Below, one piece after another: positions 50,206 through 59,031 of a stretch of DNA of 64,000 bases. The notes under the pieces were generated by a model that ran no database searches, was not told the origin of the DNA, and saw only the letters and a list, made by a program, of their open reading frames with translations. Position numbers and translations under genes: made by a program. This DNA comes from Alphaproteobacteria bacterium (lineage in GTDB: Bacteria; Pseudomonadota; Alphaproteobacteria; SMXP01). Position 1 is the first letter of the stretch. Every line of letters starts with the position of its first letter. The DNA is taken from assembly GCA_028285305.1 (NCBI GenBank), contig JANQPV010000013.1:147670-211669 (forward strand). The letters are read 5' to 3'.

Positions 50206-50967
50206 CTAATACTCCAGTGGCAGCTTCAAGTGCTTTTCAAAAATCCGGTCCCGATGCTCGATCACGATCGGATCGACGACGCCGAGCTTGGCGCCGCTGG
50301 CGTCCCACATGGCACGAAGTTGGTCTTCCATGGGATTTTGCTCCGGTGTCATCGTATCCACAAACACTGAAAAATACGCCCAATAAATATCTGCTGCGGT
50401 CAGAGAGTCCGTAACGAGATAATCCGACCCGGCTGATCGTTGAGCCTTGAGCCGGTCGGCCAACATCGTGATAAATTCACGCGCCCGGCCTGCCGACGCA
50501 TCGGCAGCCTCCTGCGACCAGCCATACTCTTTGAAGATGGGGAGATCGAGCGCGGCGTCGCCCATCGCGTCGTGAATTGTGGACATGAGCAAGAGGCGGC
50601 CATTCCAAGCAAAGCCGTAAGGTTCGGACATCTCGCTTGTCAGTCCAACCATCGTCATGCGATCGCTCAAATCCGTGGGGATGAGCGAAGGCCCGCTTCC
50701 CAACCGCTCCGCCAGATGAACAATTTCCAACCAACGCACTCGCGGCGCCTCGTCGTCGTAGACCGCAACAGGGGCGTTCCGATGCCCTGTCCATTCAACA
50801 AGCTCCGTATTCGGTGCATTTCCTTCCTGTGCAAAAGGAACAAAGTCGACGCCCCTCAATTCAAGGACGGCGCGCGCGGCCAGACTCCAAGGGCTGGGGA
50901 TCCCTTTCACACACGCCAGCCGAAGGCCGGGCATCGATTTCGCTTCAGAAACGCTCACATAGTCCAT
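50206..50967 (-). CDS. glutathione S-transferase-like protein
   Basis: A 253-residue protein with a GST layout: a thioredoxin-fold start LRLACVKGIPSPWSLAARAVLELRGVDF (about 15-42, Ser/Pro at the active-site turn), NAPVAVYDDEAPRVRW with the cis-Pro (about 64-79), and a long helical domain ending with LTAADIYWAYFSVF (about 188-201). It is divergent from well-known classes and could have lost transferase activity. The N-terminal extension of 14 residues is unusual. The 50968-51167 gap has no clear element. Confidence 0.75.
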   Translation of the reverse strand: MDYVSVSEAKSMPGLRLACVKGIPSPWSLAARAVLELRGVDFVPFAQEGNAPNTELVEWTGHRNAPVAVYDDEAPRVRWLEIVHLAERLGSGPSLIPTDLSDRMTMVGLTSEMSEPYGFAWNGRLLLMSTIHDAMGDAALDLPIFKEYGWSQEAADASAGRAREFITMLADRLKAQRSAGSDYLVTDSLTAADIYWAYFSVFVDTMTPEQNPMEDQLRAMWDASGAKLGVVDPIVIEHRDRIFEKHLKLPLEY

Positions 50968-51167
50968 CTCTCATCTCCCATAGAAAGTTCGAGAAGGCAG
51001 CCTAAACTTCCAAAAACAAGCAGAACAGGCGTAAATTGAGAGGGGCAGCAATGCGCGCACAATCTTCACACTCCAAGTCAGCACACCTTGCGGCTTGACC
51101 CTGCGTGCGCGCCATGTCCAACGCCAAAACATCTTAATCCACTGGCGGGCGACGAATGAAAACCGGT

Positions 51168-51626
51168 TTAGGGCCAGTGGTAAATCACCGACGGATAGCC
51201 ATAGCGCGGGTCAAGCTTCTCCTCCCGCTTTCTAAACCCGTGGCGCTCATAGAATCTGCGAGCATTTAGATTGTCTGCGTGGGTCTTAAGCCATATCCCT
51301 TCGGGGAGCTTTGTTTTGGCGAAATCAAGCAGCCGGCTCCCAATGCCTCGATTCTGCGCCGCCGGTGCGATGAACAACTGATCAAGACATTGGGTGGCCG
51401 GGATCAGCGCCAACATCCCCAAGGTCGCGTCGTCTCGTCGTGCCAGATAGAGCGCCCAGCCGTTTTCCAGCTCTGCTTCAATCCGGGCCTCGAGATCTTC
51501 CAGTGTCGACTTGACTGGTTGCGGCACACCGCTGGAAACAAAACCGTCAAGCCAAATCTGTGCAGTAACATGGAGATCCGCTGCTGTGTACGGTTCAATT
51601 CTAAGTTCCTTTTGCATTCTGCACAT
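51168..51626 (-). CDS. GNAT family N-acetyltransferase
   Basis: A 152-residue acetyltransferase. LRIEPYTAADLHVTAQIWLDGF at the start, QLFIAPAAQNRGIGSRLLDFAKTKL (about 84-108, the acetyl-CoA-binding Q/R-x-x-G-x-G/A site) and HADNLNARRFYERHGFRKREE (about 116-136) define the fold. ATG 51626 or 51617 could be used. The acceptor substrate is unknown. It is divergent from the phosphodiester glycosidase-like gene. Confidence 0.87.
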   Translation of the reverse strand: MCRMQKELRIEPYTAADLHVTAQIWLDGFVSSGVPQPVKSTLEDLEARIEAELENGWALYLARRDDATLGMLALIPATQCLDQLFIAPAAQNRGIGSRLLDFAKTKLPEGIWLKTHADNLNARRFYERHGFRKREEKLDPRYGYPSVIYHWP

Positions 51627-51705
51627 ATTCTCCTAGAACACGCCCAATTTCCACATAGTTCTCCTGGCAGACAATCCGCTAGGAATGAGACGTGGGATCT
51701 CAACA

Positions 51706-52683
51706 ATGCTGCTCAAACTTCTGTGGCGGCTCGCGCGAACTACGGCGCTCGTCGCGCTCATCGTGTTCATCACCGAACAAGTCGTCGGCACCAATATTTT
51801 CATCCGGTTCGGGAGCTTTTGGATCTCCGTGGATGAAGAAAGCCCCTACGTGTCACGGAGCGTCAAACTGGCCTTGCGGGATCCGGTACCGGAAGTTGAG
51901 GCCGGTCCCATGACGTGGCGCGAGGTGAGAGACGGCTTCGAAGTCGCCGAACTGCCGGTGGTGCCCGTAGAAAGAAAAGGCAACGATGATGCGGAAGTCG
52001 ACCGCATCTTTTTGGCGCGCATCGACCCGTCCCGTTACCGGTTTGAGCTTCATAATGATTCCGGCGGCAAAAATGTTCTGCATGAATGGCAAAAACAGAC
52101 GGGCGCTTTGCTGATCGTCAATGGCAGTTACTATGACCACGCCGGACTTCCTTCGACGCCCTCCATAATAAAGGGCCAACCCCTTGGGCCGGCGGACTAT
52201 GAGGCAACCCATGGCGCGTTCATCGTAACCCCAGCGGGCGCTCGTCTGCTTGATCTGGGCGGACAGGATTGGAAGGAAGCACTGAAAGATGCGGATCACG
52301 CGTTCGTTTCCTATCCCCTGCTGATGGCAGAGGACGGGAGCCACCGCGTAAGAGTGAAGAGCAATTGGCTCGCGAACCGCAGCTTCATTGCTCAAAATCA
52401 AGATGGAAAGATTGTCGTAGGCACCACGGACGATGCGTTCTTTTCATTGACCCGGCTGGCTGAGTTTTTGAAGGACGCGCCCCTCGATTTGAAGCTGGTC
52501 TTGAATCTCGACGGAGGACCAGTCGCTTGCCAAAGCGTCGACGTCGGTGCCTATCGTAGGAGCGTATGCGGAGAGTGGGAAGTTCAGGTGGAGAAGGATG
52601 AAGCGAAAATGCTCCCCCCCTTGTCCTTTTTGTCGGCTCCAAGGTTACCGATCGTGATTGCAGTCTATCCCAAATCGAACTAG
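51706..52683 (+). CDS. phosphodiester glycosidase family protein (NAGPA domain)
   Basis: A 325-residue protein from ATG 51706 (an upstream in-frame ATG at 51685 is possible). One N-terminal hydrophobic segment (about 10-27) anchors or exports it. The domain runs from GALLIVNGSYYDHAGLPSTPSIIKG (about 130-155), through HGAFIVTPAGARLLDLG, to LVLNLDGGPVACQSVDV (about 264-280). The Asn-Gly-x-Tyr/Phe-Tyr and Asn-Leu-Asp-Gly-Gly motifs are those of the phosphodiester alpha-GlcNAcase superfamily. The expected role is hydrolysis of sugar phosphodiesters in the periplasm; the true substrate is unknown. Confidence 0.83.
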   Translation: MLLKLLWRLARTTALVALIVFITEQVVGTNIFIRFGSFWISVDEESPYVSRSVKLALRDPVPEVEAGPMTWREVRDGFEVAELPVVPVERKGNDDAEVDRIFLARIDPSRYRFELHNDSGGKNVLHEWQKQTGALLIVNGSYYDHAGLPSTPSIIKGQPLGPADYEATHGAFIVTPAGARLLDLGGQDWKEALKDADHAFVSYPLLMAEDGSHRVRVKSNWLANRSFIAQNQDGKIVVGTTDDAFFSLTRLAEFLKDAPLDLKLVLNLDGGPVACQSVDVGAYRRSVCGEWEVQVEKDEAKMLPPLSFLSAPRLPIVIAVYPKSN

Positions 52684-52723
52684 GCGCTTTGCAATCCCCT
52701 AACTCGCAAGGAACTCCGACCCA

Positions 52724-53170
52724 TCACGTTGGTCGGTTCCATCCAAACTCGGAATATATGACACCATTTCGAATGTGCTCAATGGCTGCGTCGACATAGG
52801 GCACAATATTTTCCGGTCGGTTAGACAAGGGAAAGAATCTCAAATCATCACACTTGTCGGGCTCCATATTGCGTGGCTCGCCCTCCCAGCTTGACAACGC
52901 AAAAAAGAGCGACAGACGCTCCTCATCCGACAGCCGGTGCATTGTATGAACTAAGGTCAGATCACTGACGTTAACCACGAGTCCGGCTTCTTCCGCCGCT
53001 TCCCTCGCCATGGCTGAGCGAAAGGTCTCACCACCCTCCACGTGCCCTGCGACAAAACTATAGTTCCCATCTTGATAGCCGGTGTTGAAACGGCGCAACA
53101 TGAGCAAATCGGTGCCTCGAGACAAAAAGAGGTGGACTTCCGGGATAAGTTTGAAGCGGTCGAGTGCCAT
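52724..53170 (-). CDS. Nudix hydrolase
   Basis: A 148-residue protein from ATG 53170; the frame extends to 53290 and another ATG exists at 53239. The full Nudix box [23 protein letters not shown] fits GX5EX7REUXEEXGU (about 42-64) and coordinates Mg2+ for nucleoside diphosphate cleavage. The preceding [22 protein letters not shown] resembles NUDT1/MutT-like enzymes. The true start is uncertain because no good ribosome site is visible. Confidence 0.87.
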   Translation of the reverse strand: MALDRFKLIPEVHLFLSRGTDLLMLRRFNTGYQDGNYSFVAGHVEGGETFRSAMAREAAEEAGLVVNVSDLTLVHTMHRLSDEERLSLFFALSSWEGEPRNMEPDKCDDLRFFPLSNRPENIVPYVDAAIEHIRNGVIYSEFGWNRPT

Positions 53171-53358
53171 CGGCGGGTCTCGTGTATTGGAATCGGACAC
53201 AGGCACGCGCTGGCGCCACTCGGCGAAGTGTGGCACCATGAGGCAGCCAAACGCAATAGGGTGAGGGAGTATGGAGAGACGTTCAAGCACGTCTACCTAA
53301 GGCTCAGCGTGGCAAAAGACAGGTCTGGCGAACGATCGGCCCAGCAAAGGAAATGCAC

Positions 53359-55149
53359 ATGAGATGGCTATGGGCCTTGGTATTTGGGATTTGCGCGAAC
53401 CAAGCGGCTGCAGACACCGCCCGCGATATCGAAACGTGCCGTACAAGCGAATCTCCTGAAGAACAAATCTTAAGCTGCGAGAGAGCCATTGAGTCCGGAG
53501 AATTGGAAGCTCAGCATCTGGCTTGGGCCCACGAGATCCGGGGAATTGCGTATCATAGTCTTGGCCAGTACGACACAGCCGTGACGGCCTATTCAGAAGC
53601 GATCCAGATCAATCCAAGCAATCCGCAGACTTTCTACAATCGAGGATTGAGTCACTATTTTGCAGGGCGAGAAGACGCAGCATTTTCTGACTATGAGCGC
53701 ACGCTTGATCTTGATCCCGCATTTGTATCCGCATTGATATCGAGGGGAATAATCTATCGCGAGCGTGCCCAATGGGGCGAGGCGATCGAAGATTTCACGC
53801 GCGCAATCGAAATCGATCCGCAGCAAAATTATGCCTATTCGAACCGGGCTGTCGCCTACCGCGACGTCGGTCGCTATGGCGATGCGCTTGCAGATCTTAA
53901 TGAAGCGATCCGTATTGCGCCCAAGGACACATATGCGTTGTCCAATCGCGCCTATTTGCATCAAATCCGGGATGAGTTCGAAGACGCAATCTCTGATTAT
54001 ACAACCGTGATTAAATTGAAATCGGACAGTGTGTACGAATACTATAACCGGGCGCTGTGCTTTGAAAGCATTGGACGTTACCATGAAGCTATCTTGGATT
54101 TTTCGGTCGTTATCGATTTCGAACCCCAAGAGTTTGAAACGTATGTAAGGCGAGCACGTGTTTTTCGCCAGATCGAAGCGTTTGACAAAGCAGCAGCCGA
54201 TTATTCAATCCTCATTGATCAGTTTCCTGAGCAAGCCAATTGGTACTACCGTCGCGGCCTGGTTTACGAGGACGCCGGCGCGGCCTCCAAGGCGGTTTCC
54301 GACTACTCCGAGGCGATCCGGTTAGATCCGAACAATGCGCGCTACGTGTACATGCGGGCGCGCGCAAATCTTTCGTCTGGGGAGATCTTTCAGGCTGTTC
54401 GGGACTACGCGGACAATTTTGGTCGCATTGTGATGGAACTGTTTGTCGGTCCGCCGGTGGAGTCTTCTGTTGAGCCCCACCCTGAGCCCGAGCAAAGAAC
54501 AGTCGATGAATTGACGGAAGCCATCGATCGAAATCCGAACGATGTAGACGCCTATTTTGACCGTGCCTACACATACTATGGCGAAGGCAACACTAAAGCA
54601 GCGCTCTCGGACTATTCAGAAGTCATTCGCCTCGATCCGGAGAATACGAACGCCTACTTTAACCGTGCCCTCTGCTATGAGGATCTAGGGGCGTACGCAC
54701 AGGCTCATGCGGATTACACGGTGGTCGTCACCCGAGATGAGACGGATGCCTGGGGTTTTGCCAACCGAGCTTATATGAATGTCAAGCTTGAGCGTGGAGA
54801 GGACGCCGTCAAAGATCAAGAACGCGCGACCGCCTTGGCTCCGGAAGACGCTGAACTATTGAACGCAATGGCCTGGATGTTGTCAACGGTTCCGCTTAAA
54901 ACCGCGCGCAATGGCGAAACAGCAAAACGCTTAGCTCTGGAGGCTGTCAGGTTGGAGCCCAACGAAGGTGCCTATGTCGATACGCTCGCGGCGGCTCATG
55001 CGGAGCTTGGCGAATTCACGGACGCTATCGCAGTACAAAGTCGGGCCATAGCGATTGCGCGTCGGGACAATTACGGAGAGGACTGGATTGCGGAAGCCGA
55101 AGCCCGCCTGACCCTTTATGAGAGCAATACAGCCTACCGGGAGGAATGA
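53359..55149 (+). CDS. exported tetratricopeptide repeat protein
   Basis: A 596-residue protein. ATG 53359 is preferred to 53353 because AAAGGAA ends six bases before it. Residues 1-19 are a signal peptide (cleavage near AAA-D). From about residue 50 there are more than ten 34-residue TPR units with the phrase DYSEAIRLDPNN and close variants, spaced regularly. A linker near 355-375 is rich in Pro and Glu (EPHPEPE), where the array restarts. It is a protein-protein scaffold, probably periplasmic. No partner is evident; the sulfatase gene converges on it. Confidence 0.9.
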   Translation: MRWLWALVFGICANQAAADTARDIETCRTSESPEEQILSCERAIESGELEAQHLAWAHEIRGIAYHSLGQYDTAVTAYSEAIQINPSNPQTFYNRGLSHYFAGREDAAFSDYERTLDLDPAFVSALISRGIIYRERAQWGEAIEDFTRAIEIDPQQNYAYSNRAVAYRDVGRYGDALADLNEAIRIAPKDTYALSNRAYLHQIRDEFEDAISDYTTVIKLKSDSVYEYYNRALCFESIGRYHEAILDFSVVIDFEPQEFETYVRRARVFRQIEAFDKAAADYSILIDQFPEQANWYYRRGLVYEDAGAASKAVSDYSEAIRLDPNNARYVYMRARANLSSGEIFQAVRDYADNFGRIVMELFVGPPVESSVEPHPEPEQRTVDELTEAIDRNPNDVDAYFDRAYTYYGEGNTKAALSDYSEVIRLDPENTNAYFNRALCYEDLGAYAQAHADYTVVVTRDETDAWGFANRAYMNVKLERGEDAVKDQERATALAPEDAELLNAMAWMLSTVPLKTARNGETAKRLALEAVRLEPNEGAYVDTLAAAHAELGEFTDAIAVQSRAIAIARRDNYGEDWIAEAEARLTLYESNTAYREE

Positions 55150-55164
55150 GCTGGAGTGAGCCTC

Positions 55165-56823
55165 TTAGTTCGGCCAGTAGACAAACTCGTCATTTGCGTC
55201 GAATGAGTCCGCATTCGTCTTGTCAATGCGGATCGGGCTCTCCACCGTATACGGATAGAGAGGCTCGCGGGCATTGGCGTAATGCGTATCGAGAGCCGCC
55301 ACTAGCTCATCCACTTTGTCAGGACGGGACTCGGATAGATTGGTCTGCTCTGTAGGGTCACTTGCGAGGTCGAACAGCCAAGTTTTGTTTTGACGCTCAT
55401 TTCGCTGAAGTTTCCAGTCCCCTTTGCGAACGACCTGATAATACCCGCTCGACCAAAAGATCGCGTCGCCCGGGCGATTGATTGCACCTTGGCCGGTGGC
55501 TTCGGGCAACATGTCTTGGCCATCGATCTCTATGTCCGCAGGCAAGTCGGCGCCGGCGGCAGAAGTGAGCGTCGGCATCACATCGATATGAGCAACGGGC
55601 GTCTCGATCTCAGTACCCGCCGGAATTTGAGCAGGCCATCTCAGCATCATCGGCACACGGATGCCACCTTCAAACAATGTAATTTTCCAGCCCCGGTAAG
55701 GTGCGTTGACCTCTGGCAGACCGATATAACCCGCGCCGCCATTATCGCTGGTGAACACAACAAGTGTATTGTCTGCGATTCCTTCTTCGTCGAGTTTGTC
55801 CAAGATGCGTCCGACACTCCGGTCGAGCGCGCGCACCATCGCGGCGTAGACTCGGAGCCGATGAGGCTCAATGTCGCCAACCGCCGCATAATCCTCTTTG
55901 GTGGCTTGAAGGGGGGTGTGCACCCCCCAATGAGCCAAGTAGAGGAAGAAGGGACGGTGTTTATTCACCTCAATCACTTTCAGAGACTCATCCGTCCAGT
56001 AATCAGTTAGGTACCCCCCAGGCTCAAAAACCTGGCTATCATTGTATTGCGTCGCATATTGTCCGCTTGCCCATAAAAATTTATCGATTGGATCGAACGA
56101 GAGCTTGGCATTTACGACGTTGGGGTCGTCTTCCGGCAGAAAGAGCGAGCCGGACATCAACAAGCTTTCATCGAAGCCCTGGGCGTTTGCGCTAAATTCC
56201 CCGCTGCGGCCCAGATGCCATTTACCGATGTGGACCGTGTGATACCCAACCTCTTTGAGCGCCTCCGCTACAGTGACTTCAGTTCCTGGGAGACCTTGTT
56301 CTTCGTAGGGCGGTTTTGCCCGGGCGAGTTCTGCATCGTACTCGACCTTGGGCTGATTTGTACGTCCCTTGTTCGCGATGGTGGATATGACACGCCCCAT
56401 GTTTCCAGGCGTCGGGGTGAACTCAAAACCCGTGCGCGTCGGGTATCTCCCCGTCATCAACATTGCCCGAGACGGTGCGCAAGTGCCGGTTCCGGAATAA
56501 GCTTGGGTAAAGTTGGCGCCCTCTGCAGCCAGCCGATCAATATTGGGCGTCGGCACACGCCCCCCAGCCACACCGCCGCCATAGGTCGAGATATCATTGA
56601 TGCCCAGATCGTCTGCCAAGATGAAGATGATGTTCGGCGGTCTGTCCGAACGGTCGCTTGTCCGCGCAGCCGGACCCTCTTGCCATGCGATAGGCTTGTT
56701 TTCGGCGATATCCCAGTTCGCCTGTGAGCGTACGGTGGCGAGAAGGAGTTCTTCTCGAAAAATGTAAGCCGCCCCAAGAGCGATCAATCCGAGAAGAACG
56801 ATTCCAATAAGGACGCGCGCCAT
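55165..56823 (-). CDS. type I sulfatase (arylsulfatase family)
   Basis: A 552-residue protein with an N-terminal hydrophobic segment (about 3-21), a signal or anchor. NIIFILADDLGINDISTYGG (about 64-83) gives the metal-binding Asp pair. CAPSRAMLMTGR (Cys115) is the C-x-P-S-R motif converted to formylglycine. FTSDNGGAGYIG and the Lys/His residues around HIGKWHLG complete the site. It hydrolyses sulfate esters in the periplasm or outside. A maturase (FGE or anSME) is not in the window. The sugar or aryl substrate is unknown. Confidence 0.92.
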   Translation of the reverse strand: MARVLIGIVLLGLIALGAAYIFREELLLATVRSQANWDIAENKPIAWQEGPAARTSDRSDRPPNIIFILADDLGINDISTYGGGVAGGRVPTPNIDRLAAEGANFTQAYSGTGTCAPSRAMLMTGRYPTRTGFEFTPTPGNMGRVISTIANKGRTNQPKVEYDAELARAKPPYEEQGLPGTEVTVAEALKEVGYHTVHIGKWHLGRSGEFSANAQGFDESLLMSGSLFLPEDDPNVVNAKLSFDPIDKFLWASGQYATQYNDSQVFEPGGYLTDYWTDESLKVIEVNKHRPFFLYLAHWGVHTPLQATKEDYAAVGDIEPHRLRVYAAMVRALDRSVGRILDKLDEEGIADNTLVVFTSDNGGAGYIGLPEVNAPYRGWKITLFEGGIRVPMMLRWPAQIPAGTEIETPVAHIDVMPTLTSAAGADLPADIEIDGQDMLPEATGQGAINRPGDAIFWSSGYYQVVRKGDWKLQRNERQNKTWLFDLASDPTEQTNLSESRPDKVDELVAALDTHYANAREPLYPYTVESPIRIDKTNADSFDANDEFVYWPN

Positions 56824-56963
56824 AGCGATTTCCTAACGTGACCGTGGTTTCAATAATCGGGGTGCGTTTGTTCCAACCGGATTTAATCAGCATTGACGTT
56901 GCGATTGCGACACCCCAAGCGCGGTGGGTTGTATATTATGGCACGGCCTATGTCAAAAGATTG

Positions 56964-58532
56964 CTAGCCGATCGCTTTGTCCTGGCCTTCCCAATAGGGC
57001 GCGCGCAACTCCCGTTTCAGCACTTTCATCGCCCCGGAGAGCGGCAAGGGCTCTTGTCTGAACTCGACAGATTTAGGCACTTTGTATCCGGCAATGCTCG
57101 CGCGGGCATGCTCGACAATTTCGTTCTCAGTAACCGATGCGCCCTCATGGGGCACGACCACGGCGTGAACGGCTTCACCCCAACTGTCGTCGGGGATTCC
57201 AATCACCGCCACCTGCAGAACGGCCGTGTGGGAAGCAATCGCATTTTCAACCTCAACGGAATAGATGTTCTCGCCGCCCGAAATGATCATATCCTTCACA
57301 CGGTCGACGAGGAAGAGATATCCATCCTCATCCAGATAGCCGGCATCGCCTGTATGATACCATCCGCCTACAAACGACTTTTCGGTTTGCTCCTCCTTAT
57401 TCCAATACTCGCGCATGAAGTTTCCCGCTCTCGCACACACTTCACCTGTTTCCCCGGGCGGCAAATGAGTGCCGTTCTCATCCTGAATACACAGCTCGAC
57501 CCCTTTGACAGGCAAGCCCACGGAGCGCAGCCGGGGTCCACCCTTACGATGATCTTCAGGCGGCAGATAGGTCAGCACAGAGCATGATTCAGTCATGCCA
57601 TAGCCTTGGCCGATGTTTAGATCAGGCAACATTTCGAGCAAACGGTCAAGCAAGACGGCCGGCATGGGAGAGGCGCCATAGACGAGATGAGTTAAGCTAG
57701 AAATGCGCTCCGGCTTAAAGTCGGGGTGATTGACCATCATACCGATCATGGTCGGCACCATTGTGGTGATATTCACTTTTTCGTTCTCTATGACATCAAG
57801 CGCCAGTCCAGGTTCGAACATAGGGATCAAGGCGGTGACCCCACCTGATGTGTATCCGGACAGCAAATTGACCATGGACGCGGCATGGAATATGGGAGTC
57901 TGGATGAGTGCAACCGTACCCGGATGGAATGCGCCAATAGCTGCTTCCACATGGTAACAGTTGAGAATCTCCGCCCGCTGAGTCTGAACGACACCTTTGG
58001 GCAGGCCGGTTGTGCCGCCCGTATACATTAGAACAACTTCATCGTCTTCCTCGGGTTCCACTGGCACGTTAGGCTGGGCCGCAGCCAAGAAATCCTCATA
58101 CCGAATATCGCAAGGTCCCTCACCGTCGCCAATCAATATGGTCTTGCGAATTGGACTGTCACCGCTTAGCTGCATTGCTTCATGGAACAGTTGCGCGAAA
58201 TGTTGATCGACGAAAACGACCTCGGTCCCGGAATCGCGCACGATATAGTCGAGTTCTTTCCCAGCCAAACGCAGATTCAATGGATTTATGACGCCGCTGC
58301 CCAGATAGGCCGCGTGGTAGAGTTCCAGATATTCGTGGCAGTTAACTGCCATAACGGCAAATCGGTCGGCCTTGCTGAGGCCCAGCTGATTTTTGAGGCC
58401 ATCGCAAAGACGGAACACTCTGTCAGAGTGACTTCGAAAGGTTGCGCGATATGTGCCGTCCACGACGGCAGTCGCGTCTTTGTATCGGTTCAGGGCAGGC
58501 ATAAAGCCGCGGTGATAGATGAGCTCTTTCAT
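56964..58532 (-). CDS. AMP-forming acyl-CoA synthetase
   Basis: A 522-residue ANL-superfamily ligase. The P-loop-like VLMYTGGTTGLPKGVVQTQR (about 168-187), GYGMTESCSVLTYLPP (about 312-327), the hinge YLFLVDRVKDMIISGGENIYSVEVE (about 400-424) and the catalytic Lys near the end (PLSGAMKVLKRELR) are all present. It activates a fatty or aromatic acid as acyl-AMP and then acyl-CoA. Its sequence style is that of medium/long-chain or FadD3/AlkK-like enzymes. With the CYP153 and GMC genes it could feed oxidised chains to beta-oxidation, though it lies 37 kb away. Confidence 0.92.
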   Translation of the reverse strand: MKELIYHRGFMPALNRYKDATAVVDGTYRATFRSHSDRVFRLCDGLKNQLGLSKADRFAVMAVNCHEYLELYHAAYLGSGVINPLNLRLAGKELDYIVRDSGTEVVFVDQHFAQLFHEAMQLSGDSPIRKTILIGDGEGPCDIRYEDFLAAAQPNVPVEPEEDDEVVLMYTGGTTGLPKGVVQTQRAEILNCYHVEAAIGAFHPGTVALIQTPIFHAASMVNLLSGYTSGGVTALIPMFEPGLALDVIENEKVNITTMVPTMIGMMVNHPDFKPERISSLTHLVYGASPMPAVLLDRLLEMLPDLNIGQGYGMTESCSVLTYLPPEDHRKGGPRLRSVGLPVKGVELCIQDENGTHLPPGETGEVCARAGNFMREYWNKEEQTEKSFVGGWYHTGDAGYLDEDGYLFLVDRVKDMIISGGENIYSVEVENAIASHTAVLQVAVIGIPDDSWGEAVHAVVVPHEGASVTENEIVEHARASIAGYKVPKSVEFRQEPLPLSGAMKVLKRELRAPYWEGQDKAIG

Positions 58533-59031
58533 CGCCTCGTTTCCTCACAAGCTGTATTTTTTTGCCAACCTAGGTGGAATAATGGCACTTGTACAGCCTC
58601 GCCGCCGGGGCTTTGAAAGCAGTGACGTTGAGAAATAAGGTGATCAGTAAGCGGCCTAAGCTTGCGATTGGAGAGGTCTCGGGCCGGTGTCGATCAAAAG
58701 CTAGCCTTTGTTTTTCATTCGAACAACAGACCGCGCCAATCGGTACAAGAGTTATAGCCCATCGCAACGGGAAAGAACTTGCGATTGCAGCAATACTAAG
58801 CGTTATGAGCGTGTGGCGGGTTCAAACTCAGCTGTAGCGTGTGTCGCCGAGCGCCCATACGCCGTCCTTTCTCATTTGGTGATCGTGGTTAACCGAATTC
58901 CAACACTGTCGGGAATATGTTTGCCGATGGCGAAGGGTGAGGTGCGGCCGGTTTCTCTTGATGTGGGATGGGCGCGCAAGCGATCATTGATGTTCCTTCG
59001 CTTGAGACTGCAACGAGATGAAGGAATAAGG
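58533..59031. other. divergent intergenic region without recognised elements
   Basis: About 500 bases separate the acyl-CoA ligase start and the chemoreceptor start. The frame upstream of the chemoreceptor stays open from 58708, but its sequence looks unlike protein and the GTG at 59032 is much better supported. GCCGATGG at 58923 recalls a sigma28 -10 box but lacks a matching -35 box. I see nothing else. Confidence 0.4.

Noticed and set aside
51052..51099. 15-codon ORF (MRAQSSHSKSAHLAA) with GAGGGG upstream
   Set aside because: Too short, not near a regulated gene on the same strand, and without a leader-peptide signature.
58708..59031. N-terminal extension of the chemoreceptor frame
   Set aside because: The sequence is unlike chemoreceptor N-termini, while GTG 59032 has a well-spaced AAGGAA.
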